Under the pieces are notes generated by a model, which saw only the letters and a list, made by a program, of their open reading frames with translations, ran no database searches and was not told where the DNA came from. The position numbers and the translations under genes are program-made. A DNA stretch of 64,000 nucleotides from Spirilliplanes yamanashiensis (lineage in GTDB: Bacteria > Actinomycetota > Actinomycetes > Mycobacteriales > Micromonosporaceae), in contig NZ_BOOY01000036.1 in NCBI RefSeq assembly GCF_016863475.1, positions 289,165 through 353,164 on the forward strand, given 5' to 3'. Positions 36,916 to 44,712 of the stretch are shown here, in pieces. Numbering within the stretch: the first letter of the stretch is position 1; each line of letters starts with the position of its first letter.

Positions 36916-37542
36916 GTGACCGAACGCGGCACCGTCGACATGTGGTTCGACCCCATCTGCCCCTGGGCGTGGATGACCTCGCGCTGGCTGCTGGAGGTCG
37001 AGCAGGTCCGCCCGCTCGACGTCCGGTTCAACGTGATGAGCCTGTCCGTGCTCAACGAGGGCCGTGAGCTGCCCGAGGAGTACCGCGACCTGATGGCGAA
37101 GGGCTGGGGCCCGGTGCGCGTGTGCATCGCCGCCGCCGAGGCGGTTGGGCCGCAGGTGCTGCGCGACCTCTACACCGCGCTCGGCACCCGCATCCACCTG
37201 GGCAGGTACGAGCTGGGCCCGCAGCTGTACCGCGAGGCGCTGACCGAGGTGGGCGCCGACCCGGCGCTTGCCGACGCGGCCACCAGCGACGCCTGGGACG
37301 CCGCCCTGCGCGCCAGCCACGACGCCGGCATGAAGCCCGTCGGCACCGACGTGGGCACCCCGGTCATCCACGCGCCCGGCCCCGACGGCGCGGGCACGGT
37401 CGCCTTCTTCGGCCCGGTGGTCACGCCTGCCCCCAAGGGCGAGTCGGCGGGCCGGCTGTGGGACGGCGTCCTGCTGGTCGCGGCCACCCCCGGGTTCTAC
37501 GAGCTGAAGCGCAGCCGCGAGCTGGGCCCGATCTTCGACTGA
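36916..37542 (+). CDS. Rv2466c-like DsbA-family protein (mycothiol-dependent nitroreductase family)
   Basis: This 208-residue thioredoxin-fold protein has an inserted helical domain, similar end to end to mycobacterial Rv2466c. The active-site segment is F-D-P-I-C-P-W-A-W, so the CPWC of Rv2466c is C-P-W-A here. The nucleophilic cysteine remains and the resolving one is absent. This implies a monothiol mechanism, with mycothiol presumably resolving the enzyme. Other family blocks are K-G-W-G-P-V-R-V, D-V-G-T-P-V-I-H and F-F-G-P-V. GTG 36916 has a GGAAGGA site. Confidence 0.9.
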   Translation: MTERGTVDMWFDPICPWAWMTSRWLLEVEQVRPLDVRFNVMSLSVLNEGRELPEEYRDLMAKGWGPVRVCIAAAEAVGPQVLRDLYTALGTRIHLGRYELGPQLYREALTEVGADPALADAATSDAWDAALRASHDAGMKPVGTDVGTPVIHAPGPDGAGTVAFFGPVVTPAPKGESAGRLWDGVLLVAATPGFYELKRSRELGPIFD

Positions 37543-37641
37543 CCGGGCGTCGCACCTCCCGTGCGGGACGCCGGGCCGCGGGCGTGACCCAGGCCACACC
37601 GGGCTCGTTGGCCCGGTGTCACCCGCACGGGAGGAACGCCG

Positions 37642-37869
37642 ATGCACGCCTACGCCGACACGTTCGCCTTCGCCGTCGACACCACCGCGCCGGACCTGCC
37701 GGCGGAGGTGGCCGCGATGGTCGCCCCGCCGGTCACCGTGACGGCCGGCCCGGCCGCCCCGCCGCGGGTCCGGCCGCCGCGCGTCGAGCTGCTGCTGTAC
37801 CGCACCGCCGTCCCCGAGTCGGCGCCCGAGACGGCGTCGGCCGGCCGGCACCGCCGCCGGGCGAGCTGA
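37642..37869 (+). CDS. Small hypothetical protein of 75 residues
   Basis: A short frame starts at ATG 37642 and is preceded by a strong GGGAGGAA site seven bases upstream. This and its ATG start argue for translation. The product is M-H-A-Y-A-D-T-F-A-F-A-V-D-T at the start, Pro/Val-rich in the middle, with a basic tail G-R-H-R-R-R-A-S. It has no membrane helix or cysteine. The family is unknown. It sits between the DsbA-like gene and a DUF1015 gene, on the same strand as both. Confidence 0.6.
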   Translation: MHAYADTFAFAVDTTAPDLPAEVAAMVAPPVTVTAGPAAPPRVRPPRVELLLYRTAVPESAPETASAGRHRRRAS

Positions 37870-37907
37870 TCGGCCGGGGTGTGCGCCGTCACAGGCACCC
37901 GCGCCGG

Positions 37908-37919
37908 TAGCTTGACCGC
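37908..37919 (+). promoter_or_regulatory. Putative leaderless promoter of the DUF1015 gene
   Basis: TAGCTT at 37908-37913 is followed by exactly six bases and the ATG at 37920. No ribosome-binding site lies between. The -35 region is not well conserved. Confidence 0.45.
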
Positions 37920-39119
37920 ATGACGGTCGTGCACCCGATCAACCGGGCCTGGATCACCACTGGCGGCACCGGCGCGCAGAACTACGACGAGTTCGCCGAC
38001 GACGCGGAGATCACCGCGATCATCGCGGCGAACCCGCGCAGCGCGCTGGCGGTCGAGATGCCCCACAAGGCCCCGGAGAGCCTGGGCCACACGTTCCTCG
38101 ACAGCCTGCCCGCCGCGGCCGCCCGCCTCGCCGAGGCCCGCACCGCCGGCAGCTACGCGCCCGCCGAGAGCGTCGTGGTGCTGTACCGGATCACCGCGCC
38201 GGGCGAGCCCGCCGCGTACGGGCTGTGGTGCATGGTCGACACCGACCAGATCTCCACCAGCGCCGACGAGCCGGGCCTGGTCATCCGCAACGAGGACGTG
38301 TTCATCGCCAAGGTGCGCGAGCGCGTCGCCCTGGCCGAGGCCGTCGGGTCGCTGCTGTCGCCGGTGCTGCTGCTGCAGACCGGCCGCGGCGACGAGCTGC
38401 ACGCCGCCCTGGCCGCCGCCACCGAGGCCGCCGGGGCGCCCGCCGCCACCGACGTCGACCAGACCGGCCGCACGCACGCCCTCTGGGTGGTGCCCGCCGG
38501 CCCGCTGCAGGACGAGCTGACCGCGCTCGCCGGCGGCGGCGAGCTGGTCGTGGCCGACGGCAACCACCGCAGCCTGGCCGCCCAGACGGGCGACCTGCCG
38601 CGCTTCCTCGCCGTGGTCACCACGCCCGCGTCGGTGTCCATCCAGCCCTACAACCGCCTGGTCAGCGAGCTGACCGTGCCGCTGGACGAGCTGCTGCAGC
38701 GGCTCACCGACGCCGGCGCGATCATCCAGGAGCGCGCCGACCCGGCCGAGGTGCCGGCCCGCGGCGGCACCGTCCAGCTGTACGCCGAGCACCACTCCTA
38801 CGAGGTCACCCTGCCGGCGGCCGACGGCGTCCCCGCCGTGGAGAACCTCGACCACGCCCTCGTCGAGCGGGTGCTGCTGCGCGACGCCCTGGGCCTCGAC
38901 CCGGGCGACAAGCGCATCTCCTACATCGGCGGCGACTACCCGGCCGGGTGGCTGCGCGGCGAGGTCGACGCCGGCCGCGCCGAGCTGGCCGTGCTCATCG
39001 CCCCGGTCACGGTCGACGACTTCGTCACCGTCAACCTCGAGCGGCACAAGCTGCCCCGCAAGAGCACCTGGTTCACCCCGAAGGCGCGCGGCGGGCTGGT
39101 CCTGGCCGAGCTGGGCTGA
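37920..39119 (+). CDS. DUF1015 family protein
   Basis: This 399-residue soluble protein belongs to the widespread DUF1015 family (ParB/sulfiredoxin-like fold). It starts M-T-V-V-H-P-I-N-R-A-W, contains the N-Y-D-E-F segment, and carries the characteristic A-D-G-N-H-R-S motif near residue 215, probably a nucleotide-phosphate site by analogy with related kinases. The C-terminal third includes L-V-S-E-L and a late F-x-P-K-A. No biochemical role is established to my knowledge. The downstream esterase gene begins 2 bp after its stop. Confidence 0.88.
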   Translation: MTVVHPINRAWITTGGTGAQNYDEFADDAEITAIIAANPRSALAVEMPHKAPESLGHTFLDSLPAAAARLAEARTAGSYAPAESVVVLYRITAPGEPAAYGLWCMVDTDQISTSADEPGLVIRNEDVFIAKVRERVALAEAVGSLLSPVLLLQTGRGDELHAALAAATEAAGAPAATDVDQTGRTHALWVVPAGPLQDELTALAGGGELVVADGNHRSLAAQTGDLPRFLAVVTTPASVSIQPYNRLVSELTVPLDELLQRLTDAGAIIQERADPAEVPARGGTVQLYAEHHSYEVTLPAADGVPAVENLDHALVERVLLRDALGLDPGDKRISYIGGDYPAGWLRGEVDAGRAELAVLIAPVTVDDFVTVNLERHKLPRKSTWFTPKARGGLVLAELG

Positions 39120-39121
39120 CC

Positions 39122-40036
39122 GTGCTGCACCCGCAGGTCGCCGCCGCGCTCGCCGTGCGGCGGCGGCCCACCGCCGACCAGCTCGCCGCCGACCCGGCGG
39201 TGCAGCTGGCGGCGCTGCGCGCGGCGATGGAGGCGGCGGTCGACGCCGAGTGCGGGCCGGAGCTGCCGCTGCCGGTGGTCGTCGACGTGGACGCCGACGG
39301 GGTGCCGTGCCGGCTGTACGCCACCCGCGCCGACGCCCCGGTGTTCGTGTACGTGCACGGCGGCGGCTGGACGTTCGGCAGCATCGCCACCCACGACCGG
39401 CTCTGCCGCCGGGTCGCCGACCGGTCCGGCTGCGCCGTGCTGTCCGTGGGCTACCGGCTCGCCCCCGAGCACCCGTTCCCGGCCGCCCTGGACGACGTGG
39501 CGGCCGCGCTGGCGTACCTGCGGCGCGAGGGCCGCGACCTCGGCGTCGACCCGTCGCGCCTGGCGATCGGCGGGGACAGCGCGGGCGGCCACCTCGCCAC
39601 GGTCACCGCCCGCCGCCAGCGCGACCAGGCGACCCCGCTCGACCACCAGGTGCTCATCTACCCGACGATCGACCCGCTGACGTCGTCGGAGTCGCACGAG
39701 ACCCTCGGCGAGTACGGCATCGACCGGGAGTCGACCTCGCTGGCGTGGCAGACGTTCGCGCCGCACGCCGCCGACCGGTTCACCCCCGACGTGGCGCCGC
39801 TGGCGGCCGACCTGGCCGGGATGCCGCCCACGCTGATGATCAGCGCCGAGTACGACGTGCTGCGCGACGAGAACGAGGAGTACGCCGACGCGCTGCTCGC
39901 CGCCGGTGTCCCGGTGGTGCACGTCCGCTACCAGGGCGTCAACCACGGCTTCGCCCGCAAGCTGGCTCTCTACGACGCGGCCCGCGCCGCCGCCGACCAG
40001 GTCGCCATGACGTTGCGGGCCGCGCTGCTGTTCTGA
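39122..40036 (+). CDS. Alpha/beta hydrolase, hormone-sensitive-lipase-type esterase
   Basis: This 304-residue esterase has the HSL-family oxyanion motif H-G-G-G-W-T-F-G, the nucleophile in G-D-S-A-G-G, the acid in E-Y-D-V-L-R-D-E, and the catalytic His in V-N-H-G-F. There is no signal peptide, so it acts in the cytoplasm, on an ester of unknown identity. GTG 39122 gives the family N-terminus and lies 2 bp after the DUF1015 stop. Confidence 0.93.
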   Translation: MLHPQVAAALAVRRRPTADQLAADPAVQLAALRAAMEAAVDAECGPELPLPVVVDVDADGVPCRLYATRADAPVFVYVHGGGWTFGSIATHDRLCRRVADRSGCAVLSVGYRLAPEHPFPAALDDVAAALAYLRREGRDLGVDPSRLAIGGDSAGGHLATVTARRQRDQATPLDHQVLIYPTIDPLTSSESHETLGEYGIDRESTSLAWQTFAPHAADRFTPDVAPLAADLAGMPPTLMISAEYDVLRDENEEYADALLAAGVPVVHVRYQGVNHGFARKLALYDAARAAADQVAMTLRAALLF

Positions 40037-40060
40037 CGGGCGACCTGCGAGACTGCCGGT

Positions 40061-40543
40061 ATGCGCGTCTACCTGGGATCCGACCACGCCGGATACGAGC
40101 TCAAGGTGCACCTGGTCAACCACCTGGCCAAGCAGGGGTACGACGTGGTCGACGTCGGCCCGCACGCCTTCGACCCGGAGGACGACTACCCGCCGTTCTG
40201 CCTGCGCACCGGGCAGCAGGTCGTCGACGACCCGGGCAGCCTCGGCATCGTCATCGGCGGCTCGGGCAACGGCGAGCAGATCGCCGCCAACAAGATCGCC
40301 GGGGTGCGCTCCGCGCTGGCCTGGAAGGTCGAGATCGCCCAGCTGGCCCGGGAGCACAACGACTCCAACGTGCTCAGCATCGGCGCCCGCCAGCACACCC
40401 TCGACGAGGCCACCGCGATGGCGGAGGCGTTCCTGAGCACGCCGTTCAGCGGCAACCCGCGGCACGCCCGGCGCATCGCCCAGCTCGCCGACTACGAGCG
40501 CACCCGCGAGCTGCCCGAGCTGCCCGAGCTGCCGCAGGCCTAG
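40061..40543 (+). CDS. rpiB: Ribose-5-phosphate isomerase B
   Basis: This 160-residue RpiB/LacAB isomerase interconverts ribose 5-phosphate and ribulose 5-phosphate. Motifs are G-S-D-H-A-G-Y-E-L-K at the start, G-G-S-G-N-G-E-Q-I-A-A-N-K in the middle, and S-I-G-A-R-Q-H. The usual cysteine before G-S-G is replaced by G-G, as in actinobacterial-type RpiB. The C-terminus ends in a nine-base tandem repeat (L-P-E three times). GAGACT plus six bases precedes ATG 40061. The stop shares CTAG with the convergent gene. Confidence 0.95.
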   Translation: MRVYLGSDHAGYELKVHLVNHLAKQGYDVVDVGPHAFDPEDDYPPFCLRTGQQVVDDPGSLGIVIGGSGNGEQIAANKIAGVRSALAWKVEIAQLAREHNDSNVLSIGARQHTLDEATAMAEAFLSTPFSGNPRHARRIAQLADYERTRELPELPELPQA

Positions 40544-41049
40544 CGGCGGGGCAGGTCCTCGCGCGGCACCCAGTTCCGCCGGACGATCACGAGGTGCGCC
40601 TCGGCCTCGGCCAGGTGCTCGTCGGTCGGCCGGGCGGCGTCGCGCGCCCGCAGCGCCGCCCCCACGCTGACCTGCGACGATCCGGAACCCACGAGGCCGC
40701 GCAGCCCGCGCTCGCCGTGCGGCTCGTCGCCGGCGGCGCGGACGGCGGGGGAGGTGGGCCGCACCGCGGCGGGCGACAGCGGCCGGGCCGGGCCCGCCGG
40801 CGAGGCGGGCGAGGTCGGCGCGATCGGCGGCATGGCGGTCGCGGGCGTCGGCGCGGGCCGCGGCGGCGCGGGCACCGGCGCGACCTCGGCCGCCGGGGTG
40901 GCATCCGGCGCCGGCGCCGCGTCCGGCTCCTGCCCCGGCTCGTGTCCCGGCTCGTGTCCCGGCTCGTGTCCCGGCTCGTCGAGGCGGTCGACGGCGGGGG
41001 TGTCGGGCGCCGGGCGGACCCGCCGGCGCCGCCGTTCGTAGGCGGCCAT
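40540..41049 (-). CDS. Low-complexity Pro/Ala-rich protein with GHEP repeats
   Basis: The product has 169 residues: a basic start (M-A-A-Y-E-R-R-R-R-R-V), then an E-P-G-H repeat region, a Pro/Ala-rich middle, and a better-ordered C-terminal 45 residues (D-E-H-L-A-E-A-E-A-H-L-V-I-V-R-R-N-W-V). The C-terminal block is the only part likely to be conserved. No membrane segment or known domain is visible. Stop codons of this gene and rpiB overlap in CTAG. Confidence 0.65.
   Translation of the reverse strand: MAAYERRRRRVRPAPDTPAVDRLDEPGHEPGHEPGHEPGQEPDAAPAPDATPAAEVAPVPAPPRPAPTPATAMPPIAPTSPASPAGPARPLSPAAVRPTSPAVRAAGDEPHGERGLRGLVGSGSSQVSVGAALRARDAARPTDEHLAEAEAHLVIVRRNWVPREDLPRR
40923..40982 (-). repeat. 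12-bp tandem repeat inside the GHEP protein gene
   Basis: Five near-identical 12-bp units begin at 40923, 40935, 40947, 40959 and 40971. The three central ones are identical (plus strand ccggctcgtgtc). On the coding strand they encode E-P-G-H or close variants. The perfect identity of the central copies suggests recent slippage. Confidence 0.85.
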
Positions 41050-41073
41050 CCGCCGACGGTACCCGCGCGGCGC

Positions 41074-42080
41074 TCAGAACACCTCCGTGGCGGCGGGCAG
41101 CCGGTGCCAGCCGAACGCCGTGGCCGCCGCGCCGAGCGCCCCGGGCGTCAGCTCACGCACCCGGCCCGCCCGGGCCAGCGCGCCCAGCGACACCCCGCCC
41201 AGGTACGCCGACCCCAGGTCGACCACGGGGCACGCCACGTCGGCCGGGGCGTCCGTGGCCGTGCAGGTGGCGCCGTCCGGGCCGCCGGTGAGCCGTCAGC
41301 GGCCCGTGTTGACGGCCGGCAGCGGGTCGGTCACGTCGAGCACCACGTCGACCGGGTGCGGTAGCGGCGGGCGGCCAGCGCCGCCGGCACGTCGACAAGC
41401 CGCACCCACAGGCTCGGCGGTCAGCTCGCGGGTCAGGTCGATGTCGAACAGCAGCCGCCACAGCGCCGCGTACGCCCCCGGGTCCGCCGCCACGACCTCG
41501 CGCACCAGCACCCGGCCCTCGGGCCCGGCCGGCGTCCACACGCCCTTTGTGCGCCACAGCGCGTACCCGGCCGGGCCGTCCGGGCCGTCCACGACGGCGG
41601 CGCGCCACTCGGTCGCCCCGTCGCGCCGCTGCGGCGGGTCGGCCAGCACGAAGGCCCACCAGCGTTCGTCGCGGCTCGACCAGCCGGTGCGGTGCGGGCG
41701 CTCCCGGTCGTACACCTCGGCGAAGGTCCGCCAGGAGGCGGCGGGGTCGACCAGCCGGACGGCGCCCGACGGCGGCGCCGTGACGCGGACCTCGCGGGTG
41801 CGCAGGTCGAGGACGAGCTGCTGGGCGGCCGGCCCGTAGCCGAACCGCGGGTAGATCGGGCTCTCGCTGGCCCACAGCACCGCGACCGGCTCGCGGCCGG
41901 CGTCGCGCACCTCGCGCAGCTGCCGCTCCATCATCGCCCGCAGCACGGCTCGACGACGCCGCCCTCGATGCGCGTCAGCTCGTCGTCGGCGGCGTGGTGG
42001 AACGCGCCGAACAGCAGCCGGTGCGCCGCCGGCCAGTCGTCGCGGGTGCCGGCCCGCAGGGCCGGGGCCTCGTCGGTCAT
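41074..42080 (-). pseudogene. Decayed Eis-type GNAT acetyltransferase
   Basis: An Eis-family gene (GNAT plus sterol-carrier-like C-terminus) is traceable in fragments. The start M-T-D-E-A-P-A-L-R-A-G-T-R-D-D at 42080 leads to F-H-H-A-A-D-D-E-L-T-R-I-E-G-G. Near 41945 an out-of-frame deletion removes about 50-60 codons; reading resumes at L-R-A-M-M-E-R-Q-L-R-E-V. A second out-of-frame loss and shift near 41375-41400 garbles the region around L-W-V-R-L-V-D-V-P. P-V-D-V-V-L-D-V-T-D then returns. An in-frame TGA (41296-41298) stands where relatives have Trp. The tail A-T-A-F-G-W-H-R-L-P ends at 41074. At least four independent lesions make a functional product impossible. Confidence 0.85.
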
Positions 42081-42187
42081 CACGCCTGTCTATCCGACGG
42101 CGCGCGCGGCGGCGACCGGTTTGCGCGCTCGCTACTCTCGACGGGGGAGACGGTGACTGCCGCGCCGTCGCAGGGGAGGGGATCGCC

Positions 42188-42778
42188 ATGCCGGACCGAG
42201 CGCAGCCGTGGGACCGGACGGTCGACCTTCCGCCGCAGGACCCGTGGGCGCACCCGCCCGCCCCGTCCGCGGCCCCCACCTCCGGGGCGCCCGCCCCCGG
42301 GCCGCAGCAGCCGTTCTCGCGCGGCGTCGCCCACGTCAAGCCGGCCATGCCGAAGACGGAGTCGTTCACCGCCGAGCACCAGCCCGTCGGCACCGGGTGG
42401 CCCGACGCGGAGCCGCCGCAGGTGCGGCGCCCGGTGGGCTGGCACCTGCGGCAGCTGCGCAAGGGCGGCGAGTGGAGCTTCGCCGCCGCCGTCTTCGCCT
42501 TCGTCGGCTGGGGCATCTGGGCCATCTCCGGCGGCGGCAACCTGCTGTCCCCGCTGGTTGTCTTCGTCCTCATCCTCGCCGTGGCGGCCGGCATCTTCGC
42601 CCTCGCCCGGCTGCTCGGCCGGCTGCTCATCGAGCGCCGCCTCGGCCGCCCCCGGCGCACCGCCCGCGGCGCCCACCTGGTCGCCGCGGTGTTCCTCGTC
42701 GGCGTCGGCCTGGCCTACCTGCGCCAGACCGGCTGGGTGATGGACGCCTACGGCTGGGTCAAGGACCTGTTCGTCTAG
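42188..42778 (+). CDS. Membrane protein of unknown function
   Basis: This 196-residue protein has a Pro-rich cytoplasmic N-terminus (about 85 residues) and two or three hydrophobic helices: W-S-F-A-A-A-V-F-A-F-V-G-W-G-I-W, L-V-V-F-V-L-I-L-A-V-A-A-G-I-F and A-A-V-F-L-V-G-V-G-L-A-Y-L. ATG 42188 follows a GGGGAGGGG site. Its stop overlaps the convergent SDR gene stop (TCTAG). No family is assigned. Confidence 0.8.
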   Translation: MPDRAQPWDRTVDLPPQDPWAHPPAPSAAPTSGAPAPGPQQPFSRGVAHVKPAMPKTESFTAEHQPVGTGWPDAEPPQVRRPVGWHLRQLRKGGEWSFAAAVFAFVGWGIWAISGGGNLLSPLVVFVLILAVAAGIFALARLLGRLLIERRLGRPRRTARGAHLVAAVFLVGVGLAYLRQTGWVMDAYGWVKDLFV

Positions 42779-43674
42779 CTGACCGGCTTGCCGCCGGTGA
42801 CGCCCAGCACCTCACCGGTGACGTAGCTGGACTCCTGCGACGCGAAGTACACGTACGCGGGCGCCAGCTCGGCCGGCTGCCCGGCGCGGCCCAGCGGCAC
42901 GTCGCCGCCGAACGAGTCCACCTTCTTCTCCGGCATGGTCGCCGGGATGAGCGGCGTCCAGATCGGGCCCGGCGCCACGGAGTTGACCCGGATGCCCTTG
43001 TCCGCCAGCTCCTGCGACAGCGCCTTGGTGAACGCCACGATGCCGCCCTTGGTGGTGGCGTAGTCGAGCAGCGGCGCCGACGACTGGTACGCCTGCACCG
43101 ACGACGTGTTGATGATCGTCGAGCCGTCGGCCATGTGCGGCACCGCGGCCTTGCACAGCCAGAACATGGCGTACAGGTTGGTCTTCATCACCCGGTCGAA
43201 CTGCTCGGTGGTGATGTCGGCGATGCCGCCCGGCTGGGCCATCTGGTACGCGGCGTTGTTGACGAGGACGTCGATGCCGCCCAGCTCCGCCACGCACCGC
43301 TCGATGATCGCCGCGCAGTGCTGCTCGTCGCGGATGTCGCCGGGCACGGTGACGGCCCGGCGGCCGGCCTTCTCGATGAGCTGGACGGTCTCCTGGGCGT
43401 CCTCCTCCTCGTCCGGCAGGTAGCTGATCAGCACGTCGGCGCCCTCGCGGGCGAACGCGATCGCCACCGCCCGGCCGATGCCGGAGTCGCCGCCGGTGAT
43501 GACGGCCCGCTTGCCGGTGAGCTTGCCGCTGCCGCGGTAGGTCTCCTCGCCGTGGTCGGGCTTCGTCTGCATGTCGCCGGTGAGGCCCGGGTGGGCGATC
43601 TGCTCGGCGCCGTGGGAGTCGGTTCCGGGGTACTGCTCCTGCGGGTCCTGCTGCGAGGTCTGATCCTGAGTCAT
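42775..43674 (-). CDS. Short-chain dehydrogenase/reductase (YghA-like general-stress type)
   Basis: This 299-residue classical SDR has an N-terminal extension of about 50 residues (Q-D-P-Q-E-Q-Y-P-G, M-Q-T-K-P-D-H-G) typical of the YghA/glucose-and-ribitol-dehydrogenase-like subgroup. NAD(P) binding: T-G-G-D-S-G-I-G-R-A; N-N-A-A; active-site Ser in N-T-S-S-V and Y-A-T-T-K; P-G-P-I-W-T-P-L. The subgroup is often linked to osmotic or desiccation stress; the substrate is unknown. Confidence 0.94.
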   Translation of the reverse strand: MTQDQTSQQDPQEQYPGTDSHGAEQIAHPGLTGDMQTKPDHGEETYRGSGKLTGKRAVITGGDSGIGRAVAIAFAREGADVLISYLPDEEEDAQETVQLIEKAGRRAVTVPGDIRDEQHCAAIIERCVAELGGIDVLVNNAAYQMAQPGGIADITTEQFDRVMKTNLYAMFWLCKAAVPHMADGSTIINTSSVQAYQSSAPLLDYATTKGGIVAFTKALSQELADKGIRVNSVAPGPIWTPLIPATMPEKKVDSFGGDVPLGRAGQPAELAPAYVYFASQESSYVTGEVLGVTGGKPVS

Positions 43675-43757
43675 ACCGGCAGCGTTCCCGCAGGTGCGCT
43701 GCGTAATCCTTCGTTCGTGACGTCATGATCGGGGCGCGGGCGGGTAGCCGGGGCCCC

Positions 43758-44654
43758 GTGACCGATCACCGGACCGGCGTCGTCGTCATCACCCACAACC
43801 GGCGGGCCGAGGCGCTCGCCTGCGTCGGGCGGCTGCTCGCCCTGCCCGAACGCCCGCACGTCGTGCTCGTCGACAACGGCTCCGCCGACGGCACCGCGGC
43901 CGCCGTCGCCGCCCGGTACCCGGGCGTCGAGGTGGTGGCGCTGCCGCGCAACCTCGGCGCCGTGGGCCGCAACGTCGGCGTGGAACGCCTGCACACCCCG
44001 TACGTGGCGTTCTGCGACGACGACACCGCGTGGGACCCCGGCTCGCTGTCCCGCGCGGCGGACGCCCTCGACGCGTGCCCGCGCCTGGCCGTCGTGACCG
44101 CCCGGATCGTCGTGGAGCCGTCCGGGGTGGACGATCCGATCGTCGCCGAGCTGCGCGACTCGCCGGTGCCGGGCCCGGCGTGGCTGCCGGGCCCGGCGCT
44201 GGGCAGCTTCCTGGCCGGCGCGTCCGTGCTGCGCCGCGACGCGTTCAAGGAGGCCGGCGGCTTCAGCCCGCGGCTGTGGCTGGGCGGCGAGGAGGAACTG
44301 CTCGCCACCGACCTGCTGGTCGCCGGGTGGGAGCTGTGCTATTTGACGGACCTGACCGTGCGGCACCGGCCGTCGCCGCTGCGCGACCCGCACCTGCGCC
44401 GCCGGCACGGCATCCGCAACACCCTGTGGTTCACCTGGCTGCGCCGGCCGTGGCCCGCCGCCGTGCGCCGCACCGCGTTCCTGGCCCGCACGGTGCCGCG
44501 CGACCGGGTCACGCTGCTGGGGGCGTGCGACGCGGTGCGCGGGCTGCCGTGGGTGCTGGCCGAGCGCCGCCCTCGGCCGGCCGCGGTCGAGGCCCGGCTG
44601 CGGCCCCTGGACGAGGCGCAGCGCCGGTCCCGGGCCCGCCGCTACGTGAGCTGA
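43758..44654 (+). CDS. Family 2 glycosyltransferase
   Basis: This 298-residue GT-A enzyme has V-V-V-I-T-H-N-R-R at the N-terminus, V-L-V-D-N-G-S-A-D-G, the metal-binding C-D-D-D-T motif (about residue 90), and G-G-E-E-E-L-L-A-T-D as the acceptor/catalytic region. The C-terminal 80 residues are basic and may associate with the membrane. It should transfer a sugar from a nucleotide donor to an unknown acceptor. GTG 43758 gives the family start; ATG 43725 in the same frame is an alternative, both weakly supported. Confidence 0.92.
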   Translation: MTDHRTGVVVITHNRRAEALACVGRLLALPERPHVVLVDNGSADGTAAAVAARYPGVEVVALPRNLGAVGRNVGVERLHTPYVAFCDDDTAWDPGSLSRAADALDACPRLAVVTARIVVEPSGVDDPIVAELRDSPVPGPAWLPGPALGSFLAGASVLRRDAFKEAGGFSPRLWLGGEEELLATDLLVAGWELCYLTDLTVRHRPSPLRDPHLRRRHGIRNTLWFTWLRRPWPAAVRRTAFLARTVPRDRVTLLGACDAVRGLPWVLAERRPRPAAVEARLRPLDEAQRRSRARRYVS

Positions 44655-44712
44655 CGGGCGGCGGGACCGGCGCCGCGGGTGCGCGCGACGGGGACAGCGC
44701 CGCGCGCGGAGG

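Noticed and set aside
33559..37851. One very long minus-strand frame spanning the pepN region
   Set aside because: It is an antisense-frame artefact of high GC; only its last 188 codons (Uma2) have family sequence and a ribosome-binding site.
41296..41298. TGA in the Eis remnant as selenocysteine
   Set aside because: Relatives have Trp there, and the gene carries several other frame lesions.
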